Positions 36,952 to 48,910 of a stretch of DNA of 64,000 nucleotides are shown here, one piece after another. The stretch comes from Liolophura sinensis. Lineage: Eukaryota > Mollusca > Polyplacophora > Chitonida > Chitonidae. The translations under genes were made by a program, and so were the position numbers. Every line of letters begins with the position of its first letter. Position 1 is the first letter of the stretch. The notes beneath the pieces are model-generated. The model was not told where the DNA came from, searched no databases, and was given only the letters and a program-made list of their open reading frames with translations. The stretch spans positions 2,782,023 to 2,846,022 of the forward strand of contig NC_088302.1 of NCBI RefSeq assembly GCF_032854445.1, read 5' to 3'.

Positions 36952-39460
36952 GGCATTACAATATGCCAGGAAAATAAATGTGAGGGCCTAATGTCCTGGA
37001 AAGACGGATATGAAGTCATCAATCTCACCATTTACAAAGTCACGGAACATCCTTGTACATAATGAAGCATTTCTTCCACTTTGACAGACCTTGCCTATAA
37101 TCCTCCAGAGAAAGGTCAGGTATATCAGCAGGAATGGGTGTAAAGAAAATCATGCAATGGAACCCAGAGAAGGATGTCTCTAGCGGAACCTACATTTTGA
37201 GGAAATATCCCTAGGGCACATAGTCTTTTTCATATGTTCAACAAACCTTTGAAATATATCAAAAGAGGAACAGCCAAGAGCAAGTCAACTGGCTGGTAAG
37301 TCGCTGACATGTTTAGGGTGTGGCTTGATGTGTTGATAGATAGGCAACCGAATCCTTTGTCGTCAAAGCCCACGTCCGTCAAGGATGACGTCAGTTTGAT
37401 GAAACCCTTTACTGAACAAGGTTCTCCGTCGTCTGTCATACAATTCATCACTGAGATCTGTAAGGCAGGAGACCTAACTCGCATGTCCCAGTTGTTTTCA
37501 TCACCAGGGGACAGTTTCAAAACCGTTACCGAAGTTGGGATAGACTTTGACTTTATATGGTTTGAAGATTTGAGACGTTTTGCTGTAAAATAAATAGAAC
37601 AAAAGGGAAAACATAGTACTCAGTAACACAGAGAGAAATTAACGAATAAAAACACAATTGCTATGTTTACCCCGGGGTATGGTATACATCTTAGTGCAGT
37701 GTGAGGAGTATCCAATTAGTCACTGAAATACTTTGCTTTTTGTCTTCATGTCTTCATGCAATTTACCATTTAGCGCTATTTCCGTAATGCCCCAGCCTTA
37801 AACTGTCCTAAAATCACATCAGAAGGAAGAAAGCTTCGTAAAATAATATCCACAATCAAGCACCACAATCATAATGTGTGTTGCCGTGTTTAATTTTCCA
37901 ATGATCATCATATTTCCTATTTGATAAAATAAAGCTAAAATTTATTCCTTCATAGGCCTATAGAAAAATTGAAGTACTCCTTATATATATGTACATGTAA
38001 TAACACATGATTTTACTGACCACTGAGGCACTTGTACTCTACTTTAAACTCCCCTGTATTTTCCGATTGAAAACGCTTGTAGTTGTTGATGTAACGCTCC
38101 AGTGCGCAAGTTTGCAGCCCATTACATTCGGTGCTGATGTTTTTAAAGACTTCCTTGGTGGTATCGCTACTAATGACGCGCGTGATGATTACGCTGACGT
38201 CACTTCCGCTTGGTGTACACAGCAGGTTTGCAGACGTCGGGGCGTTGTAAGCTTGGCTGTGCTTACAGAGAAATTCATCTGCGTAAAATGAAAACAAAAT
38301 ATAATTAAAACTATAATTATTTATAGTGTTAAAATAATTCGAAAGTTTGACAAAATTATAACGTGTGTAATAAATCTTCGGTATATTATATTAAATATCA
38401 GTTACTTAATACTACCACTTGATACAGGGGAGGATTATATAGGTTTCTACCTGGTCTGTCAGCCTGGTGGACTATATGTCCGTCTGTCAGTCTGTTCGCC
38501 CGTTATCACATCTAATGACTTTTCCTTTCAAAACTATTCGGCAGATTGAATTGAGACTGGGTAATTAGCTTTAACATGACAATTTACTTGTCAGCTTTGA
38601 GGTTTGCACCGTTTTGTCGACTTACGTACCAAAAAAGTTACATACCATTTTCATCTATTATCATCAAAGCTGTTTTTCTTCTGATATGGAAATTAAAATA
38701 GTAATTATTCCCACGTCTCAAACCGGAAGGAGCACATACATTACTTTAACAAAACTTCAAGAAAGCTTGTTCATTATGTGTTTTTCCTCTCTTTTTTTCA
38801 GAATGCCTTGCGTAAATAACGGTGGTCAGGGCTATGAGGGCGCCCGATTAATGCCCGTCTTGTACCTGATATACGGTACGGATGAAAAGACGCTGAAAAA
38901 GGAAAGGAGCACGGAACGATGAAACAAAAACAATCTGAATTCAAGCGGTTTAAAGCGAGAAACGCATTCGTATCGGGGTGCGCACTGTTTCTTTAGCCGC
39001 AGTTAAATATGAGAATTGTTTTTGCAGATAACTTTTTCAGCGAAACCCTCTGCAGTGTCTTATGATGTGTGAATTACACAAGCGTGTAAACATGCCATCG
39101 TTATTCCCTTTAATGGCTGACGCGTGTGATATCTATCTATTCATTTTGTCAACAAAAACAACATTTCGCTTTATAACAGATTCGTCCATTCTATCTACGT
39201 CACTGCACGAGCGTTTTGCATGCGCACCAAAGAGACTAAAACATGAGATTTGTAGTCTTTGGTCGTCTTCTTTATATGTAATACTATAACGAACGAGGGT
39301 TATAAGATTGTAATTAGAAGTGACTTTGTGCTCTTCCCACTATGTGCACACGAAAGTATGACAAACGAAACTTACCTTGACTCAATGAGTCAATCGCAGG
39401 TATGGTGGTCACCACAGTGTACATGAAGAACGGCAAAACTAACTGTAAATTACGCTTCAT
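31773..39460 (-). CDS. Type I membrane protein with SUEL-lectin-like ectodomain and acidic tail
   Basis: Eight exons: 39460-39376, 38278-38021, 37582-37247, 36356-36264, 35625-35494, 33348-33277, 33068-33005 and 32775-31773. They total 2043 nt for 680 residues plus stop. The first six introns are phase 1, usual for shuffled extracellular modules. Residues 1-22 are a signal peptide (MKRNLQLVLPFFMYTVVTTI). Residues 29-114 resemble a SUEL/rhamnose-binding lectin domain, clearest in TECNGLQTCALERYINN and FKVEYKC. Residues 115-257 are an unrecognised Cys-containing region. Residues 258-301 form a stalk with five N-glycosylation sequons. A membrane helix spans about 321-343 (VAVLAVVLILVCTAVLIAKV), followed by KRRKRERP as a stop-transfer signal. 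The remaining 330 residues are a Ser/Glu/Asp-rich, probably disordered cytoplasmic tail ending MYQSADVPKT. A surface receptor or adhesion role is inference. Confidence 0.82.
33750..34530. repeat. Minisatellite, about 89 bp unit with two-unit higher-order pattern
   Basis: About nine copies containing AACCACCAGGTGGTCTTGAG and CAGTACACTGAGACC. ACCACCAGGTGGT is a perfect 12-base palindrome core in each unit. From about 33960, units alternate between a CCACACTACCGACGTG variant and a CTCACAGTTGGCGTAT variant. The array lies in the intron between the exons ending at 33348 and beginning at 35494. Confidence 0.93.
36003..36096 (+). mobile_element. SINE family A, 5' head fragment
   Basis: Contains CCTCCGTGGCTGAGGTGGTC (box A-like), GCGCAATGACCCAGGAACC and GGTCGCTCTGAGTTCAAATT (box B-like), then stops. 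It matches the first 95 bp of the full copy at 36679. It lies in an intron of the membrane-protein gene. Confidence 0.75.
36679..36944 (+). mobile_element. SINE family A, full length with 15 bp target duplication
   Basis: The tRNA-like head has GTGGCTCAGTCGGTTAAAGC (box A) and GTGAGTTCAAGTCC (box B). The body includes CCAGCAACCTGCGGATGGTC. The tail is ATTCTTGAGTACGGCG, TAAAACACCAATC, then a long A run. TCTTACCGGCATTAC flanks it on both sides (36664-36678 and 36945-36959) with no mismatch, so it is a recent insertion. It lies in the intron between the exons ending at 37247 and starting at 36356. Confidence 0.93.
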
Positions 39461-41126
39461 CTTCTCCTTGTAGTAGCCTTACTGTCTGCATGAGAGGGGA
39501 TCAACAGGCGGTAGTGAGATGCAGGTCTAAATCTCCAGCTCCAAAATGTACTCAGCATAAACCCTTTCCTCATAAAAGCTAATAACTACAGACGAAGCCG
39601 GATCCATGCAGGCCCACCTAGGGCCAGTGGGACTATCTCACCCGACAGGCGGAAACCAGCATGTGGTACCGAGGAAGTCAGACCCAGAATCAGGGTTACA
39701 CCATCATCTTAGTCACGGACACTACACAAACAGCTACAAAAACAAAAGTTAGAATTTTACTTTTTCTTAAGTGTAGGGCTTTACTCAGACTGATAAATCT
39801 ACAGCCAAGTTTGTTCAGTTTTACTTTTCGGAATTTTCATTCAGTTTTGTTTTTCATGTATAGAGTTAGCCTAAATCTGAATCACACCACTTGGCGACCG
39901 CTGAAAATTACCTAACCTCAGACTAGTAGTAAAGTCATGCCCGCATTATTATTGTTCTGTTTCACTTTGCTGTTATTTCAATGTCTTTTTCTTCGGTGTT
40001 TAACGCCGTGCTTTTCACTTGACCAGTGAAGCAAACCAGGCATGCATACAATTCTGACACGAGAAACCACCGATCAAAACGAGTTACCAGACAATCCTCC
40101 TGACATAAAGCGGCAGCTGAGCCTCTGCGAACCTGAACCGGAAACACACCCTAGTTATTGGTCACACGCAGATGATTTAAAGGCAGAACGGCCCATCTTG
40201 GTGTACGGGACACACTGATACGGCCCAAGCAGTGCTCTTTTCAAATGTAATCACCTATGACATACTAGATTTGAAAAGCGACATGATACTTCAGTGGGGG
40301 CAGCGTATTGGCTGCATGGACTCGCCCTGCCACAAGAAGACACAGTATATGTACACACACCTAATGACGCCTCGTCGTCACATGACTGAATATTTGTCAA
40401 GCCCGACGTTAAACCCCAAGAAATCATTCATTTCAATCAGGATCTGATAATACAGCTCTAGTATCAGTCCTTAACACTCGACGCACCCTATTTGATTTTC
40501 GTAGCACAAAAGGAACGCTATGTTTTCCAGCTAGAATTAACGTAAACTTTCAATGCAACATGACATGATTGCCTGGACGTTGACACCTAACTGACCACTG
40601 TAATTACCGTAGACGGTTTGACGATTTTTTTGTGTTTTGTGGGGAAAGGAACTTCAGGTTGAAGAGGACAGGATCTGTGGCTAGAACCTTAGGCGCTCTG
40701 TCACTTATTAAACTGCACAAATAGTGTGGATTAACTCTCATACAGAAAGTAAAAGTGATTTGTGAAGCCAGTGTCATATGTCAAGCATGCAGTGATATCA
40801 ACTGTTTGTTAGTCACAGGTTTTAACCCAGCTCTCGTTTCTGCTGCCGCCTTACATCAGAAGATTTGTAGGGCGATGATTTACTTGGCGTTACGTTCATC
40901 TATAAACACCGTCGTAAGTTAAAACTTGATAAACATGTCGCTAAACAACAAATTATTAAATGTTGATAGATTGTTGCATTACAAACATTCTTATACATTT
41001 TTGCAAACGGACACACCGTTGGAAATTAGCACAGCTGGTTGTTACGAAGTAATTATCACAATTTAGCTAATGAGGCTAAAACCTGAATTTAGTCTGATCT
41101 GCATGACCTGATGAGAGTCGTCAGTT
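39461..41126. other. Upstream flank of the membrane-protein gene; SINE debris
   Basis: This contains the promoter side of the minus-strand gene. A diverged SINE family B copy is recognisable at about 40300-40435 (GTCGTCACATGACTGAATAT, ACGTTAAACCCCAAG). A TTTAACGCCGTGC fragment of another dispersed repeat is at about 40000. No gene identified. Confidence 0.45.
40300..40435 (+). mobile_element. SINE family B, diverged fragment
   Basis: It carries the 3' half of the family in plus orientation: CCTCGTCGTCACATGACTGA, ATTTGTCAAGCCCGACGTTA, AACCCCAAG. The head is too diverged to place. Confidence 0.65.
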
Positions 41127-41153
41127 TGACGTCACCCACTGCAGACGGACAAT

Positions 41154-41294
41154 ATGGCAGAGTTAGATAAGACCCACAAACTCTTGTACTTCGGCCACTA
41201 TTGTTTGGACAAAGCTTTCAGGAACCATCTGTGCATGGAAATGTCATACTGCTACGTGTATGAGGAAGCCCGTACAGGACTGGAATTGTTTTGA
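41154..41294 (+). CDS. Possible small ORF, 46 codons, downstream of a CRE-like site
   Basis: ATGG start in a reasonable context; the peptide begins MAELDKTHKLLYFGHYCLDK and ends TGLELF. A perfect TGACGTCA lies 20 bp upstream (41127-41134). It could be a short coding gene, or the first exon of a longer gene if a donor such as GTATGAG inside it is used. I do not recognise the peptide and have no evidence of translation. Confidence 0.2.
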   Translation: MAELDKTHKLLYFGHYCLDKAFRNHLCMEMSYCYVYEEARTGLELF

Positions 41295-43137
41295 ATACCA
41301 TGAACACCATGGGATGCCTAAATGAATCATAACCCACTCAGTAGTATAACATGTGACCATTCTCTGTGGCCTCAGATATTTATTTTTATGCTTACCTTGA
41401 CCGTGTCTGGGGAAAGAGGCTTACTAAATGCTACAATTCTTAATTCATATTAAAATTATAAACCGTTTGTGATTTCCAAGAAAAACGCATTTTTAGATCA
41501 ATCTAGTCTGTTTTTTAATTATTTCCCCACAAACTTTTGATGAGAGATGGAAATGAGAAAGGCCTTATGAAAATAGTGTTTCTGAATCAGCTGTAAAGCA
41601 GGTGTGACGACCTTATCATGTGAATGTCACTAACCGCAGATATATAGTACGGTGGTCCGTTGGGGCCACTAATAATTAAAGAATGAATGAATGATTATGA
41701 CTTAACACCACATCGGCAATATAATAATTAAAGAAGAAAAAAACAAGAACAAAAGTCTGGCTGCTGCCTCATGCCATTACGGAGTTCGTAGTTACGGGTG
41801 GATTGCTATATACTCAAACCAATACACCAACTTAGGTATTTCGTAAGAAAACAGAAATACACTTAAGGAAATTTTTCCTTTTTTTTCTTTTTGCTCACAC
41901 TGATCGTCATATTATCAACCCATAAATCTTGTGCTCGTGGGGAAGTGAATGAGTGTATTTCACATAGATATATAACCATAAGCTACACTGTACATGCATA
42001 CTTAATTAATATCACACGGCATCCTCGAGGAACTGGTTAGGGACGGAAGTATTTAACACCATCTATCCAGGAGCGTAGACAATCGCTTCGCATCATCGTA
42101 CCATCGCTTCGCATCATCGTGCCATCGCTTCATGTCATCTTTGGGCGACGGAACGATCGCACAGTGGTACGATGATGGCCACATCTGGCTTCCATATTTC
42201 CCCGATAGCGTCTTTACGATATCTATGTATATCTAAGTGGCCAGGAGATATTAACGCGTGCCTTGTCTTGCTCAATTCACTCTGTTCCCAGGAGGACTTC
42301 CACAGATTGCATAGGTTTGTATGTAGGCCCTATGCCGTCTTAACGAGGACGAATGCGTTTGAAAAGGCTACATTTTGAATAAGTATACGACATTGTGCAT
42401 GACATTCTCGAAAGAGTCCCGTGAGAGAGTGTCCCCCCACCATCGACTGGTCTAATAGCTAAATCTTAACGAAAATTTGCAATGTTTAATCCTCTTACAA
42501 CTTCATGACCGTGCATTTGATTGGTTAGGTCCAGGATAAGGGTTCGTTTTGCAATGAAATGGGTGTTCCACTGTTTACTATTTTACTTCGTGGACTTTTC
42601 TCGTTTAATACATGAAGTTAAATTAACAAGTTTATTTGAATCTCTGGTCTTTGGTTCCAAAGAAATCTTCCTCAATATGTTGAAGTTTTCGTTAAAATTC
42701 CTGCCACAAGGCAATGGGCCTTAGGCTTCTAAACAGAGGTAATGACACTGACATGAAAGCACTCATGGCCTGATCATTCTAATGGTATATGTAAGTTACC
42801 AAAAGTTAAAGGTAGTGAACCGTGTCGAAGGTCGAGGCTCCATAATTCAGGTGAAGTTATCTTGAGGTGCCGGTCGAAGAGCGTTTCATGTCTTGATTTC
42901 TTCCCTAAATATTGTAGGTTAAGGGGTACATGGTACAGGTAATTGACGGACAGAATTTGAGCTTATGTACTCAAAACAGTACTTGTATCAGATACATCAC
43001 AGATATATGGACTTGTACGGTGTATACGCTACAACACAAATCGTTAACAGGAAATCTGTTCCAGGAGGCGTCTTCGGTGTATATGAAAACACATCGCTGG
43101 GCATTGATATTCACAGACAAAATAAGATAGGTCAGCG
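41295..43137. other. Spacer, no gene seen
   Basis: Short ORFs only. About 41640-41720 has GAATGAATGAATG and TTAACACCACATCGGCAATA, the tail of another dispersed repeat. Three near-copies of ATCGCTTCGCATCATCGT lie at 42083-42140. Confidence 0.4.
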
Positions 43138-43432
43138 GGGGGCCTCCGTGTCCGAGATGTTTAGCGTGCCAGCGCGTCGGGCTCCGGGTCATACTAGTGC
43201 AGCGCAATGAGCAATGCAGCCACTCATCAATGATGTCGCTGTGAGTTCAAGTCCAGCTTATTCTGGCTTCCTCTCCGGCCGTTCGTTGGAAGACCTGGCT
43301 TAAGCCTCCGGATGGCCGTGAGCTTCCTCAGGGCTCTGTCCGTCTTCCTCTTACCATAATGCTGGCCGCTGCCGTATGTGAAATATTCTAGAGTATGGCA
43401 TAAAATACCAGTCAAATAAATAAACAAACGGG
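43138..43432 (+). mobile_element. SINE family A, diverged full-length copy
   Basis: Starts GGCCTCCGTGTCCGAGATG, contains GTCGCTGTGAGTTCAAGTCC and CCTCCGGATGGCCGTGAG, and ends AGAGTATGGCATAAAATACC then AAATAAATAAAC. It is more diverged than the 36679 copy. Confidence 0.85.
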
Positions 43433-44237
43433 ACACAGCCGTAGACGACAATTTATAGAAGCAACAAAGCAAACAGTGCAAAAAGGCAAGCGACCATGAT
43501 GCGATCCTATGTGACGCTACGGCTAGAAGACACTGCTATCTGGTCACGTTATCTGCCACAATGGTCGACCGCGATATTCACAACAGCGAGTTCTAACCTA
43601 GGGCTGCTGGGAATTTCTGATAAGACAGCGAGAAGCACTCTTCTTGATGCTGCGCTTCAACCAAATGTTAGGTGAGAGAAGCTGTTCTGGTGTTGTTAAC
43701 TGCGACGTCACTGGCGCCTTCGTGGCGTTCTTAACACTGAAGGCCAAATGTTTGCTATGTTGGCGAGTCCATGTATCAGCTATTATGGAATGATGTAAAG
43801 TATATATGTTGTCACCACACATTATGTTTTGGTGCCACATAGCTCTGTGGGACGTCGATAAATTTATCGGTGTATGGCTAATAACAGTGGACAGATATCC
43901 GTCAGTGAAGCGCCCGGGAAGACCCAGTGTTGTTGTACATGTATGTTAGGCTTTGCGTCATGCATGTTTCGTTACACCACCATGCATCAGGTTACAAACA
44001 GAGGGTATGTCAGATGTGCTGAGTCTCATCTAATGCAAGGATTCAATAGGATATAACATGTATGAATCAAACTAGACCGCCGATCTGGCGTCAACGTCAA
44101 ACTGGTTTGGGGCAAACACTTCCCATCGAGCGCTTGAGGTCTGGACTCGTGGTTGTCCACGACGATCTGTAGGTCCTTCTCTTGATTCGTCTTCTTGAAT
44201 GGACTTCCGATGTTGAACATCGAACAAGGCATAATTT
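43433..44237. other. Spacer, no gene seen
   Basis: Short ORFs on both strands. The stretch 44026-44232 is open in two minus-strand frames but resembles nothing I know. No repeat other than the flanking SINEs. Confidence 0.35.
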
Positions 44238-44535
44238 TTCAGTCCTTAGAGTACATGTACGTGTAACGTGCCTCCTTATTGCAGGACGGATTTCCACCGC
44301 GCTTTTATGTAGTGCTGCTTCACTGATGCGACTTGCCTAAGGCAAGTAAGCCGCCCCACCCGAGACATTATACTGATACGGGTCATCCAGGCGTTACTCT
44401 GTCACCTTCACGCTGAACGCCAAACTAGGAAGTTACAATTTCCTCTGTCAAGGTCTTAGGAGTGACACGACCCAGGATTTACCCTGGGTATACCGCCCTC
44501 GAAGCGGACGCTCTATTAATGGAGCCATCGGGGCC
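44238..44535 (-). mobile_element. SINE family B, nearly full length
   Basis: In minus orientation. The plus strand reads CCTTAGAGTACATGTACGTG, TTGCAGGACGGATTTCCACC, GCTGAACGCCAAACTAGGAA, AGTGACACGACCCAGGATTT, and ends at the reverse complement of the tRNA-like head (GGAGCCATCGGGGCC). The extreme tail is missing. Confidence 0.82.
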
Positions 44536-44810
44536 GGTTCATGTGTCGTCGACAGCTTGTCTTCCACCCTTATTTTGTCTGCATATCTGGACGCCACATG
44601 TTCCTTACTCAGAATTGGTGGTTACTCCAGGTGTTAACCGAAGCTCTGACATGTATCTAACCTGCTTTAATATGTTGACTTTGCTGTTAAACAGCAAAAT
44701 TACGGTTAGAGTTGAGGGTACGGTGTATTTGATTTTTGAAGTTTGACAGCATCATGTTTTCGTAAAATACATTTCTTACTCATTTCTATGTAACGTTTTA
44801 TAGATTTTAA

Positions 44811-45064
44811 AAGAGGAAGTTGTAACTTCCTCGCTTGGCGTTCAGCATGAACATTCAGCATGCGTTCAGCATATAATGTCTCGGGTGGGGCACCTTACTT
44901 GCCTCTGGTAAGGCTTCTCAGTGAAACAGCACTAGATAAAGGAGCGGTGGAAATCCGTCCTGCAACAAGGAGGCACATTACATGCACTCTAAGGATTCCT
45001 TCGTCGTCATATGACTGAAAAATTGTTAACTACGACGTTAAACCCCAAGTGAGTTAAAGACACA
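44811..45064 (+). mobile_element. SINE family B, 5'-truncated
   Basis: In plus orientation: GAGGAAGTTGTAACTTCCTC, GGTGGAAATCCGTCCTGCAA, CTTCGTCGTCATATGACTGA, ACGACGTTAAACCCCAAGTG. The tRNA-like head is absent. It ends about 60 bp before the first exon of the MAM/lectin gene and may lie in its promoter or 5' UTR. Confidence 0.82.
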
Positions 45065-45238
45065 ATCAATCAACTGTGAGTTATTTACTTGACAGGTGTG
45101 GAGGCGGTTGCTTCTCCCGTGTCATCATGGAGATGTTACTCCTGGCACTCACCATGTGTGCCCTGGTTCAGGGCCGATAACACCGGTAAGGCACATGTAG
45201 CTATATTAACTTCTGTAAATACCTTTTGTGCTGATGAT

Positions 45239-45510
45239 GTGGCCTCCTTAACCTGGTGTTTAGTTTTGCTAGCGCAACACAATGGCGCAGGAGCCAATGA
45301 CCAGTGCGATCACTGTGAGTTTAAATCCTGCCCATGCTAGCTTCCTATACGATCGTACCTGGAAAGGCCTGTCTGCAGCCTGCGGATGGTTGTTGGTTCA
45401 CCGAGCTCTGCCCGATTTCCTTCCACCTTAATGCTGGCCCGCCGTTGTATTAGTGAAATATTCTTGAGTACCGCTTAAAACAACAATCAGATAAATAAAT
45501 ACATTTGACT
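45239..45510 (+). mobile_element. SINE family A, diverged copy in intron 1 of the MAM/lectin gene
   Basis: Has TGGCCTCCTTAACCTGG, CACTGTGAGTTTAAATCCTG (decayed box B), CAGCCTGCGGATGGTTG and the tail TATTCTTGAGTACCGCTTAA, ending AAATAAAT. It is just 54 bp after the exon 1 donor. Confidence 0.8.
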
Positions 45511-47434
45511 CTTATATCTGTCTTAAGTGGGCTGAGCAATTTTGATGCAACTTACTGAAGGACACATACTGCCACAATTCAAAATGTCGTCATTGACAAT
45601 GTCTAAGAATTCAAGCGTCAAGTCAAGGTATGTTCCAAGTAATCGAAATACCGGTTTTATTTTAATCATTATGTAAATGCTTACAAAGTATCAAATTACA
45701 TGCACATACATGTAAGTAAAACAATATGCAGTGTATCAATAAGTGAATAAATTATAAAACGTATAGAAGGTAAGATATAGATTCAGTTTCCAAAGGTGTG
45801 TCCAAATACTTCAGTTTGCTTTCTTTTTTATCAAAAATGGGGTGTCACTGCGGTTTACCCACGCAAATGCATGGGCCGTTTCATATAACAAAGACACACG
45901 GTTGATCATTACTCTAGTATTCAACGCTGAAGGTAATGTTGATGCACCCAGCAAAGTTATATTGTCATCCTTAAATCGTGTTCCAGGAGAAACACTGAAC
46001 ACGACCGTGTGTATGTTGAGGACACGCATACGTGTGGCTGGACAAACGACTTGAACGAGGCGACAAGGAGTACAACTGGCAGGTTGTCAACAACAGATTT
46101 CGCTATGCGGTCCCCAGAGATCATACCTATGGCGTGTACTACGGTAAGCCAATGTCAAGGTCACGGGTAATTTGTTCATATTTATGGGAATTTAGAGTAA
46201 GACTCGATACATTTTTGTTTGAACTGAAGCTCCAGTTGCCATATATTAGATATAGATATACAAATTTAAGTATCAGTTCTGGTTGAACACGCATTTAAAA
46301 CAAGCTATTACCAAAATGGACTATAAGGTTTTAACTAGCTGTTATTGCAGCGTGAGGTAACGATCATCGAGCAACACATGCGTTTGCGAGAGTTGCGAGA
46401 GAAACAGATGTGTAGGATTGATGGCAAGCAACATTTACGGCTTTCACACGCGCATTTAATCTTCTCTAGCATAAATCGACAGAGTAGTCTTTGTTATTAA
46501 CTTGTTTTGAAACTTGTTTTGAGATTCGGAAAAGCAAAAGGGTCCATGGCAATCACGCTTGTGCATGAAAAATAGTTTCCAAAACTATACCATAGCTGTT
46601 AGTTATCGAGGAGGCAGGTGCGGTAGGGTAGACCCAGAATATGTTCTTTTTTGTCAATTTGTGTGACTGTCAAGAAATATTTTTGGTTAGCTCAACATAA
46701 GAACATGTTAGTTAATTTCGTAGGAACATGCCTTTGACATTGATTTATGCTAGGGAAGATTTAATGTGCCCGTGAACAGCGGGAAATGTTCATTACCGTT
46801 AATCCAACACATTTGGGCCTTTTTCTCTCCGTAACTTTCGCAAATGGGTTGCTCGCTAAGAGTTACCCCATTCCGCAACTAGCCTGGACTTAGTTGCTTC
46901 ACTATAACCTACCTGGACGTGGAATAATTTCACTAAAACAGCAGCTCTAACCCGTCGTTATAATTCGTATGCCTCAGTTTCCTAGGTGAAGTGAAGTGCA
47001 GATGTCTGTGCCTACATGGGTAAACCATCTTCAATAGTAATCCAACAGTCGTTTAAAGTTTTGAATCGAGCAAGTCGCACCGACGTCCGCCATTTTTGAA
47101 TTACCTTCTTTTGGGGTTACAAGTACGCAGGAACTTAGTTTCAGGATTTTTCGTGAAAAACAATGTCTCTAAACCAATGGCTGTCAATAAATAAGTTGTA
47201 AGTCGCCGTGTCCCTAACTAACGGGTGGTCTGACATTTTCTCTGTTATACCTGTGCGAAATCTCACACAAGTAGTCTGAAATATTACGACATTCTGAGAG
47301 TGGCCAAAATATTCAAAATGTACGTGTATGTATACTAGGGTGTGACACCCATACTCCACGACAGCGCGAAGGGCATTATTAAAATACATATAGGTTGTAA
47401 TTATTTATCTATTAGATTGATGTTTTTAGTTCGT

Positions 47435-47640
47435 ACTGAAGATTATTCAACTTTTACGTCGGTGACCAGTATTATGGTGGGAGGAAACCGGGAGAGCTCG
47501 GGGGAAACTTACGACCATCCGCAAACTGCTGACAGGCCTTTCCACATACGACCGCTGATGAAGCGAGCAAAAAGGACTGGACTTGAGCTTCAACGGACGG
47601 CATTAATTGGTGAGAGGTTCATGAGTCATTGTGCTGCACC
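47435..47640 (-). mobile_element. SINE family A fragment, minus orientation
   Basis: The plus strand shows the reverse complement of the body: TATGGTGGGAGGAAACCGGG, CTTACGACCATCCGCA, then GGACTTGAGCTTCAACGG and a decayed head. It lies about 65 bp before the acceptor of exon 47705. Confidence 0.7.
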
Positions 47641-47868
47641 CCTCACACTAATAACTGGGCCACTAGACGGCGATAAAAGTCTGTATAAATTTGTACCCTC
47701 ACAGGGCACTACATGTCCATGGACCCCGAATCAGGTCGATTACGTCAGTGACTCCGAAAATTGCCCGCCTGACTTCTCCTGTGTTCAATCCGGGGAAAAA
47801 AGTACTGTATCCAGCTGTATTACACGCTCTCAGGCAATGACGCCCTACCCATAAAGGTCTACGCCAAG

Positions 47869-48190
47869 GTTTGTACCAGCATCATTATGACCTAGGTCCA
47901 AGTTGTAAAGAGTATTCACTCCAGTATCCAGTGTCTATGGCCTTTTGCCTATTGGCAAAATTACCTGTGACCCAAACTGAACAGTGCATTCAGCATTTTT
48001 ACACGTGATATCACTCCAGTGCCTGTGGACCCTCTCCAAGAGACAAACTTACCTGTGACTCAAGCTGAACAGTGTGTTCAGCATTCTTACACGTGATATC
48101 ACTCCAGTGCCTGTGGACCCTCGCCTAGAGGCAAACATACCTTTGACTCAAGCTGAACAGCGTGTCCAGCATTCCTATTTGTATATGCGA
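47869..48190. repeat. Short repeat, about 74-100 bp unit, three copies
   Basis: Three neighbouring copies of a segment with ACTCCAGTGCCTGTGGACCC, CAAACTTACCTGTGACTCAA and GCTGAACAGTGTGTTCAGCA lie at about 47915-48180, in the intron after exon 47705-47868. GCTGAACA/TGTTCAGC forms a small palindrome in one copy. Confidence 0.65.
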
Positions 48191-48690
48191 TGTTCCACCA
48201 TGCCAATGGTCGAGCCAGATATTTGCCATACTTATTTAATATCTATATTTATATTAATGAAGGAATGTTTGTCGGCTTGTATGTCTGTGCTTCGATTTTT
48301 CCCTCAACTGCTGATCGATTTCTCACTTGTACGGGTGTAAGGTTGAGAACTAAAGGAAATGCAGTGGCCAACGTGGCAATGATGACCTCACAGTTCTTTT
48401 CAAACGGGCACTGCATTAGGTTTGCACACAAACAATACATCAATCCGTGGGCTGCGTGAAAATAAAACAGTTTGAAACATTTGTTTCGTATAGGGACTGG
48501 AGGCTTTCAACGGGCACTTCACGGGAGTATGTAAATTCACCGGTAGTCTAGTTCATGTTAACTCATCCAGATTCAAACTGCTTGCATTGGTCTATTTTCT
48601 TAATTGAGACGTTAGTGTTAATTGTGTCACGTGATGCATGGGTAACATCTAGAGCTTTTTTGCTCTCTAGATAATATAATATTGTCAACA

Positions 48691-48910
48691 GGGGCCCCGT
48701 GGCCGAGTGGTTAGCCTGCCAGCGCGGCGCATTGATTCCGGCTCATGGTGGCTTCCTCTCCAGTCGTACGTAAGAAGGTCTCTCAGCAACCTGCGGATGG
48801 TCGTCGGTTTCCCCCGGGCTTTGCCCGGTTTCATCCCACTATGGTCCTGGCCGCCGTCGTATAAGTTAAATATTCTTGAGTACGGCGTAAAACACCAATC
48901 AAACAAAAAA
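48691..48910 (+). mobile_element. SINE family A, copy lacking box B segment
   Basis: Starts GGGGCCCCGTGGCCGAGTGG, skips the box B part, then continues CTTCCTCTCCAGTCGTACGT, CAGCAACCTGCGGATGGTCG and ends GAGTACGGCGTAAAACACCA, ATCAAACAAAAAAA. It lies directly upstream of the acceptor of exon 48939. Confidence 0.88.
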
